Below, one piece after another: positions 62,694 to 64,000 of a stretch of 64,000 bases of DNA (its first letter is position 1; each line of letters opens with the position of its first letter). The translations under genes and the position numbers were made by a program. Source of the stretch: Luteimonas panaciterrae (GTDB lineage: Bacteria; Pseudomonadota; Gammaproteobacteria; Xanthomonadales; Xanthomonadaceae); contig NZ_JAJAVH010000001.1 in assembly GCF_020511115.1 (NCBI RefSeq), positions 1 to 64,000 on the forward strand, given 5' to 3'. Below the pieces are notes generated by a model that saw only the letters and a program-made list of their open reading frames with translations, had not been told where the DNA came from and did not search any database.

Positions 62694-63617
62694 ATGGATT
62701 TCAGCACCCTCGACCCGGCACTCATCCTGGTGACCGTCGTCAGCTTGGCCTTGGCGCCCTTCGTGGCGGTGATGGTCACCTCGTTCACCAAAATAGTGGT
62801 GGTGCTCAGCCTGCTGCGCAACGCGCTCGGCCTGCAGCAGGTGCCGCCGAACGTGGTCATCAACGGCCTGGCGATCGTGTTGTCGATCTACGTGATGTAT
62901 CCGGTGATCCTCGACACCCATGCGGCGATCGAGGCACGCAAGCAGGGATTGCCGCCGCCCGCGACCTCCATCATCACCACGCCGCCCGCGCAGACCGCGC
63001 CGCCGCCGCAAGCGCAGGCACAGACACCGCCACCGGCAACGGTTCCGAGTTCACCCGCCGCCGCCGCGGGCGAACAGGCCGAAGCCGAGGCCGTCGTCAA
63101 CGCCGAGCAGAACGCGCAGGACCCCTTCGCCAACGTCACCGACGGCAGCCCGGCACCGCCGGCCGCACCCGCCGCCAACGCGCCGCCACCACAGGCACCG
63201 CTGCCACCCTTGCCCGCCAAGGGCGTGGAACGCCTGCTGGCGCTGGCGCAGGCCGGCAAGGAACCGCTGCGCGGCTTCCTGCTCAAGCATTCGCACGACG
63301 CCGAGCGCGAGTTCTTCCTGCAGAGCGCGCAACGCCTGCTGCCGCCGGCCAAGCGCAACGACATCTCCGCCAACGATTTCATCGTGATCATCCCGGCCTT
63401 CACCGTCAGCGAACTGACGGCGGCGTTCCAGATCGGCTTCCTGATCTTCCTGCCGTTCCTGATCATCGATCTGGTGGTGTCCAACATCCTGCTCGCGCTC
63501 GGCATGATGATGCTCTCGCCGACCACGGTGTCGCTGCCGTTCAAGCTGTTGCTGTTCGTGCTGATCGACGGCTGGGCGAAGCTGGTGCACGGACTCGTGC
63601 TCACTTACGGGAACTGA
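62694..63617 (+). CDS. sctR: T3SS export gate protein SctR with a long insertion
   Basis: A 307-residue SctR/FliP-family protein; the usual length is about 215-225. Helices 1 and 2 (about 8-28 and 52-72, TSFTKIVVVLSLLRNALGLQQVPP between them, shown in parts) and the C-terminal half (FIVIIPAFTVSELTAAFQIG, DLVVSNILLALGMMMLSP) are canonical. Between them, residues about 86-176 are a Pro/Ala/Gln-rich insertion that is probably disordered and periplasmic. The frame is open throughout, so it is not an assembly break. It is followed by sctS after 4 bases. Confidence 0.93.
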   Translation: MDFSTLDPALILVTVVSLALAPFVAVMVTSFTKIVVVLSLLRNALGLQQVPPNVVINGLAIVLSIYVMYPVILDTHAAIEARKQGLPPPATSIITTPPAQTAPPPQAQAQTPPPATVPSSPAAAAGEQAEAEAVVNAEQNAQDPFANVTDGSPAPPAAPAANAPPPQAPLPPLPAKGVERLLALAQAGKEPLRGFLLKHSHDAEREFFLQSAQRLLPPAKRNDISANDFIVIIPAFTVSELTAAFQIGFLIFLPFLIIDLVVSNILLALGMMMLSPTTVSLPFKLLLFVLIDGWAKLVHGLVLTYGN

Positions 63618-63621
63618 CGCG

Positions 63622-63885
63622 ATGGGCGAAGTCCTCGAACTCACCAAACAAGCGCTCTGGCTGACGTTGATTCTTTCAGGTCCGCCGGTCGGTGCGGCCG
63701 CGCTGGTCGGCTTGCTGGTGGCCTTCCTGCAGGCGGCCACGCAGTTGCAGGAACAGACGTTCGCCTACGCGCTGAAGTTCTTCACGATCGTGGTCACGCT
63801 GTTCGTCACCGCGGCGCTGATCGGCGGCACGCTGTACACCTTCGCGGATCGTCTGTTCCTCGATTTCCCCGGCATGGTGCGCTGA
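63622..63885 (+). CDS. sctS: T3SS export gate protein SctS
   Basis: An 87-residue protein with two membrane helices (about 14-36 and 52-75) and the family motif GLLVAFLQAATQLQEQT. It joins SctR and SctT in the helical export gate. Starts 4 bases after sctR; sctT starts 8 bases after its stop. Confidence 0.95.
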   Translation: MGEVLELTKQALWLTLILSGPPVGAAALVGLLVAFLQAATQLQEQTFAYALKFFTIVVTLFVTAALIGGTLYTFADRLFLDFPGMVR

Positions 63886-63893
63886 GCCGAGCC

Positions 63894-64000
63894 GTGCAAT
63901 ACGAATTGCTTGGCAATCCCCTCCTCGCGCTCGGGCTGACCCTGCCGCGCGTGATCGGCGCGTTCCTGATGCTGCCCTTGATCACCGCCGAGAACATGCC
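63894..64000 (+). CDS. sctT: T3SS export gate protein SctT, N-terminal part
   Basis: Cut by the window edge. A GTG at 63894 begins a hydrophobic frame (LALGLTLPRVIGAFLMLPLI) that matches the N-terminal helix of SctT/FliR. Position directly after sctS confirms it. The rest of the gene and probably sctU lie beyond. Confidence 0.85.
   Translation, partial: MQYELLGNPLLALGLTLPRVIGAFLMLPLITAENM

Noticed and set aside
48989-64000. Interpretation of the secretion genes as a flagellar system
   Set aside because: SctJ is short and lipidated, SctD, SctI and SctK are injectisome components, and no rod, hook, flagellin or motor genes are present. Only the FliO-like gene points that way.

Overview
The window is GC-rich, densely packed bacterial chromosome. 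It most likely comes from the Xanthomonadales (a Lysobacter/Xanthomonadaceae-like gammaproteobacterium). The evidence is a XVIPCD-type secretion domain paired with a lipoprotein, dispersed ATTCCCGC...GCGGGAAT palindromes, an orphan VirB5/VirB6 module, and an acs/DcaP-porin/MHS-transporter locus. The genus cannot be fixed from sequence reading alone. I saw no rRNA or tRNA genes and no CRISPR array.

Left part (1-26 kb): a secreted alkaline phosphatase with a partner; a subtilisin-like protease with C-terminal FG-GAP-like repeats; a minus-strand module of DUF4189, VirB6-like, VirB5-like and a small membrane protein, divergent from an HTH regulator across a palindrome-rich gap. An acetate locus follows (NarL-type regulator, acetyl-CoA synthetase, DcaP-like porin, MHS transporter). 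Next are a copper-type TonB receptor with a DUF2946 protein, a membrane-anchored rhodanese, an alpha/beta hydrolase, an MFS transporter, a methyltransferase/SRPBCC pair, a membrane-anchored malate:quinone oxidoreductase and an MBL-fold hydrolase.

Middle (26-40 kb): a patch of visibly AT-richer sequence carries a HEPN-type protein and a DUF6161-type membrane protein and looks horizontally acquired. Ordinary chromosomal genes follow: a TetR/O-methyltransferase pair, fatty-acid desaturase with an EF-hand protein, CHAD protein, ABC ATPase/mutM, secreted nuclease, NIPSNAP protein, tdk, a Sel1-like protein and rep helicase.

Right part (40-64 kb): a secretion island. It opens with a calpain-like cysteine protease and a co-directional small protein. 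Then comes a HExxH metallopeptidase with a C-terminal XVIPCD-like domain, encoded directly downstream of a lipoprotein; this is the layout of X-T4SS effector/immunity pairs. The rest is a non-flagellar type III secretion system (T3SS). Minus-strand genes encode V, D, a small needle/filament-like subunit, I, J, K, L, N, O, P, an unknown protein and an SctF-like needle subunit. Plus-strand genes encode Q, R, S and the start of T. Between the arms lie a FliO-like gene and a FixL/FixJ-like two-component pair. SctC, SctU and a recognisable translocon are not seen and may lie to the right.

The most notable new observations are: an ACCTAGGG-N4-CCCTAG palindrome in front of three T3SS-island transcription units, always in the same orientation to its gene; a FliO-like protein inside a non-flagellar T3SS; an approximately 90-residue Pro/Ala-rich insertion in SctR; an internal ribosome-binding site and start in sctQ; and palindromic repeats lodged in several sct gene junctions.
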